Below are positions 6,192-7,549 of a stretch of 7,549 nt of DNA, one piece after another. The first letter of the stretch is position 1; each line of letters begins with the position of its first letter. Source of the stretch: Clostridia bacterium (lineage in GTDB: Bacteria; Bacillota_A; Clostridia; Oscillospirales; CAG-272); contig JAFSUU010000039.1 in assembly GCA_017445115.1 (NCBI GenBank), positions 1 to 7,549 of the forward strand, read 5' to 3'. The notes under the pieces are model-generated. The model worked only from the letters and a program-made list of their open reading frames with translations. It did not search any database and was not told the DNA's origin. The translations under genes were made by a program, and so were the position numbers.

Positions 6192-6225
6192 AGTATATCA
6201 CATTGTATCGCTTTTTGCAATACAA
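6192..6225 (-). promoter_or_regulatory. Toxin-antitoxin promoter with overlapping inverted-repeat operator
   Basis: On the minus strand: -35 TTGCAA (6215-6220), exactly 17 bp spacer, -10 TATACT (6192-6197), with the antitoxin start about 35 nt downstream of the -10. An inverted repeat TTGTATTGC / GCGATACAA (8 of 9 matched, 5-bp centre; 6203-6225) covers the -35 and spacer. This is where a RelB/DinJ dimer of dimers would be expected to bind and repress. Confidence 0.75.
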
Positions 6226-6262
6226 AAATGAAATTTTACATATAATTCATTCCAAAGAGGAT

Positions 6263-6290
6263 CTGTTTTGCTCAAAACAGTTCTTTTTTT
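6263..6290 (+). terminator. Orphan rho-independent terminator
   Basis: CTGTTTT / AAAACAG arms (6263-6269, 6274-6280) with a GCTC loop are followed by TTCTTTTTTT (6281-6290), oriented for plus-strand transcription. No plus-strand gene precedes it. A TATAAT at 6241-6246 lies only 17 nt before the stem and lacks a good -35, so if used it would make an RNA of only about 40 nt. Confidence 0.65.
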
Positions 6291-6393
6291 GCTGTTATGG
6301 CTCGAAAAAGTTTACAAAAAGTTCATATACAAATTTTGAAACGGGTGTTGTTTTCTTGAAAAACACATAAAAACGCTCGCATATTGAAAGCGT

Positions 6394-6563
6394 ACGAAAA
6401 GAAGCGCGGATATTTTCGTCCAGAAATATTCAAGGTGAGGTTTTATCGCGAAGAACCTATTTTCGTCCTGAAGGTTATGTTTCGAGCCGGTACGAAACGC
6501 AACGCTGTGGACGAAAATACTGTGGAATCGTTGGCGGGGATTCCAAAAGATTTCGTGACGAAA
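6394..6563. repeat. Cluster of TTTCGT/ACGAAA hexamers upstream of the RHH-like gene
   Basis: ACGAAA occurs at 6394, 6492, 6511 and 6558, and its complement TTTCGT at 6414, 6461 and 6551. ATTTTCGTCC is repeated directly at 6412 and 6459 and its complement lies at 6509-6518. The last pair forms a perfect palindrome TTTCGTGACGAAA (6551-6563). All lie in the 330-bp stretch before the gene at 6619, which otherwise holds no convincing gene: a 62-codon frame from TTG 6384 has no ribosome binding site. The arrangement suggests a multi-site binding region for a dimeric protein. Confidence 0.5.
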
Positions 6564-6618
6564 ACATTGTAGGAGCATTACTTTTTGTACAGAAACAGCA
6601 CGAGAAAGGTGAAGACGT

Positions 6619-7098
6619 ATGAAACTGCATTTGACCATCGGGAGCGATTACGGAGATATCCTGTATTGGAAGGCGTCGCTTCCCAAAAACAACTTCGCTC
6701 ATTACGTACGGGAAATCCTTTTTGCCGAAAAGAACGGCACGAAAGCAAACATTCCCGTACCTAAGGCAAAAGGTGAACAAGACGGATTGACAGATATCCG
6801 GATCGAGATCAAAGATAAGGACGTGATTCGATATTTGAAATCAATACCGTCTCAGAAGAAAAATGAGACAGTCAAAACGATCATTCGAAAGCATATCGAT
6901 GCGGCTTATGCCGAGGAGAGAGTAAAACCGCCCAAAATGGTTTCGTTGGATTCCGTAAAAGCAGTATTGCTGGACATATCGTGTCATTTGGCATACTGTG
7001 AAATACAACTTTCGAAAATGCCGAACAAGGATTCAATACTTTTGGATGATTACCAAAAAGCGTTTCAAGTTTTAAACGGAGTGATCGATAGGTTGTAG
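6619..7098 (+). CDS. Small protein with two ribbon-helix-helix-like segments (ParR-like?)
   Basis: 159 residues, with AAAGGTG (6605-6611) 7 nt before the ATG. Two similar segments can be seen. The first, about 2-38, has a strand 'KLHLTIG', then 'DILYWKASLPKNN', then a helix around 'YVREILFAEK'. The second, about 58-95, has a strand 'DIRIEIKD', then 'DVIRYLKSIPSQKKN', then 'ETVKTIIRKHIDAA'. Each follows strand, helix with 'xYxKSxPxxK', and amphipathic basic helix, the layout of ribbon-helix-helix DNA-binding proteins including plasmid ParR/StbB partition adaptors. Residues 100-159 look helical and have no recognised domain. No ParM-type ATPase is present in the window. It may instead be an element-encoded repressor or accessory DNA-binding protein. 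It precedes the TnpW/recombinase genes on the same strand and is AT-richer than the surface-protein genes, fitting a mobile-element origin. The family call is inference from pattern only. Confidence 0.7.
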   Translation: MKLHLTIGSDYGDILYWKASLPKNNFAHYVREILFAEKNGTKANIPVPKAKGEQDGLTDIRIEIKDKDVIRYLKSIPSQKKNETVKTIIRKHIDAAYAEERVKPPKMVSLDSVKAVLLDISCHLAYCEIQLSKMPNKDSILLDDYQKAFQVLNGVIDRL

Positions 7099-7158
7099 AG
7101 TGAGGATATACATTAAGTAATAATTACATTTTTTCAATTTTATGAAGGAGATTTTCAA

Positions 7159-7206
7159 ATGTCAAAAAACTTACGTCAGCCTCCGACGGGAAAGGAGGTA
7201 ATCTGA
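7159..7206 (+). CDS. Candidate 14-residue leader peptide upstream of tnpW
   Basis: ATG 7159 has a strong AAGGAG (7145-7150) with 8-nt spacing, then 14 codons (MSKNLRQPPTGKEVI is read with the start as M) and TGA at 7204-7206, 19 nt before tnpW. No regulatory codon run is obvious apart from Pro-Pro. The ORF covers a GCCTCC that can pair with either of two downstream GGAGG sequences, so its translation could set access to the tnpW ribosome binding site. The good ribosome binding site is the main support. Confidence 0.45.
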   Translation: MSKNLRQPPTGKEVI

Positions 7207-7225
7207 ACAAAGGAGGCGGAGCCTC
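7179..7225 (+). promoter_or_regulatory. Competing hairpins around the tnpW Shine-Dalgarno
   Basis: GCCTCC (7179-7184) can pair with GGAGG at 7194-7198 (5 bp) or with GGAGGC at 7212-7217 (6 bp), the latter being the tnpW ribosome binding site. That same site can instead fold locally as GAGGC-GGA-GCCTC (7213-7225), ending at the ATG. These are mutually exclusive structures, as in translational attenuators. The stems are short and no folding energy was computed. Confidence 0.4.
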
Positions 7226-7492
7226 ATGAAATATGATATTTCCGTTCTTAATAAAAGAACGCAAGCTGCCGCCGAGGCGCTTGATATAAACAATGATAAA
7301 ACAACCGAGCGATCGGATTGTTTCTTCACAAAACAGATCGGAAGCACGCTGTATAGAGTAAAAGTCTGCTTCAAAGAAGATTCCGCGGAGACGATGGAAG
7401 ATAAAATTTTACGAATGATTGACAGAGAGTTGTCGACAAACTGCTCAAACGGTGGTATAATGAAAACACCGCAAATGAGCCGCCCGGTCTGA
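7226..7492 (+). CDS. tnpW: TnpW-family transposon-encoded protein
   Basis: 88 residues, with AAAGGAGG (7209-7216) 9 nt before the ATG. The core, about 33-70 ('FFTKQIGSTLYRVKVCFKE' then 'ETMEDKILRMIDREL'), matches my knowledge of the TnpW family: a short beta hairpin with 'IGST.Y.V.V.F' and a helix with 'E.....KILR.I.RE'. TnpW proteins are found next to large serine recombinases in Tn4451-like transposons and integrative elements of Firmicutes; their role is not established. Here the next gene starts 11 nt later and fits such a recombinase. The N-terminal 30 residues are variable and polar. The C-terminal tail from about residue 72 ('NCSNGG...SRPV') looks non-conserved, and its DNA carries the recombinase promoter, which may explain its composition. 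Confidence 0.85.
   Translation: MKYDISVLNKRTQAAAEALDINNDKTTERSDCFFTKQIGSTLYRVKVCFKEDSAETMEDKILRMIDRELSTNCSNGGIMKTPQMSRPV
7433..7461 (+). promoter_or_regulatory. Extended -10 promoter for the recombinase, inside tnpW
   Basis: TCGACA (7433-7438; five of six to consensus), 17-bp spacer, then perfect TATAAT (7456-7461) preceded by TG one base upstream (7453-7454), an extended -10. Transcription would begin near 7468, inside the last codons of tnpW, giving a leader of about 36 nt before the recombinase ATG. This would let the recombinase be expressed separately from the upstream genes. Confidence 0.7.
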
Positions 7493-7503
7493 AAGGAGTT
7501 CAG

Positions 7504-7549
7504 ATGAACAAGAATCAGACGGACGGAAGAGTGACGGCTCTCTATGAGC
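7504..7549 (+). CDS. Large serine recombinase, first 15 codons only
   Basis: The ATG at 7504 follows AAAGGAG (7492-7498) by 5 nt, and the frame runs off the window end. The visible residues are MNKNQTDGRVTALYE. The 'VTALYERLS'-type opening is typical of the resolvase/invertase catalytic domain in TnpX/TndX-like large serine recombinases, where the catalytic Ser usually follows a few residues later (beyond this window). The position directly after tnpW strongly supports the call. Such enzymes excise and integrate the element at short target sites. The catalytic residues, zinc ribbon and C-terminal domains cannot be checked here. Confidence 0.75.
   Translation, partial: MNKNQTDGRVTALYE

Larger units (their letters stand above)
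6619..7549 (+). mobile_element. Recombinase end of an integrative element (boundaries unknown)
   Basis: The DNA-binding-type gene, leader, tnpW and serine recombinase are arranged head to tail. In Tn4451/Tn5397-like elements the recombinase usually lies at one end, so an attachment site is expected shortly beyond the right edge, with the body of the element to the left. How far left it reaches, and whether it includes the toxin-antitoxin pair or the repeat arrays, cannot be seen. No terminal repeats were found in the window. Confidence 0.5.

Noticed and set aside
6345..6367. GTGTT.../...AACAC hairpin
   Set aside because: Needs a bulge and has no T-run; AT-rich chance pairing is likely.
6384..6572. 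62-codon plus-strand ORF from TTG, and a 108-codon minus-strand ORF across 6312-6638
   Set aside because: Neither has a ribosome binding site or recognisable protein pattern, and both overlap the hexamer cluster upstream of a well-supported gene.

Overview
The window looks like a piece of an uncultured gut-type Clostridia genome (Oscillospirales or Christensenellales-like). This is inferred from the secreted and surface proteins with Ig-like, chitobiase-C-like and Cys-rich repeat domains, the 'YEP..IEII.F..EDILTTS' mini-protein, the AAAGGAG-type ribosome binding sites and the TnpW/serine-recombinase module. No rRNA or other phylogenetic marker is present, so the taxonomy is soft.

Bases 1-4565 hold a plus-strand operon of exported proteins. 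It contains the 3' part of a large multidomain surface protein (open at the left edge), a 54-56 residue mini-protein, a Ser/Thr/Pro-rich lipoprotein whose ATG overlaps the mini-protein stop (ATGA), and a secreted protein with three roughly 86-residue Cys-rich repeats. A perfect 18-bp stem follows. The last three products all carry the hexapeptide LPID[PH]F, each with different synonymous codons. This is the most intriguing protein-level signal in the window, and it suggests the three act together or share a partner.

Bases 4566-5516 have no convincing gene. They hold an array of 18 GGGTA pentamers spaced almost strictly 12, 13, 12, 13 bp (a 25-bp double period), a long terminator-like hairpin, and a second degenerate array of TTCGAA-centred palindromes, also spaced about 25 bp. 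The two arrays do not share a sequence.

Bases 5517-6225 hold a minus-strand RelB/DinJ-RelE/ParE toxin-antitoxin operon. It has a clear promoter, an imperfect 9-bp inverted repeat as likely operator, and a downstream hairpin. The toxin appears to have lost its natural ATGA-coupled start through one extra A in a four-A run.

Bases 6226-7549 are AT-richer and look like the recombinase end of an integrative element. They hold an orphan terminator, a roughly 170-bp cluster of TTTCGT/ACGAAA hexamers, a small protein with two ribbon-helix-helix-like segments, a 14-codon leader peptide with competing anti-Shine-Dalgarno pairings, a TnpW-family protein, and the first 15 codons of what is probably a large serine recombinase. 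An excellent extended -10 promoter for the recombinase lies inside the 3' end of tnpW. The element boundaries are outside the window or cannot be recognised.
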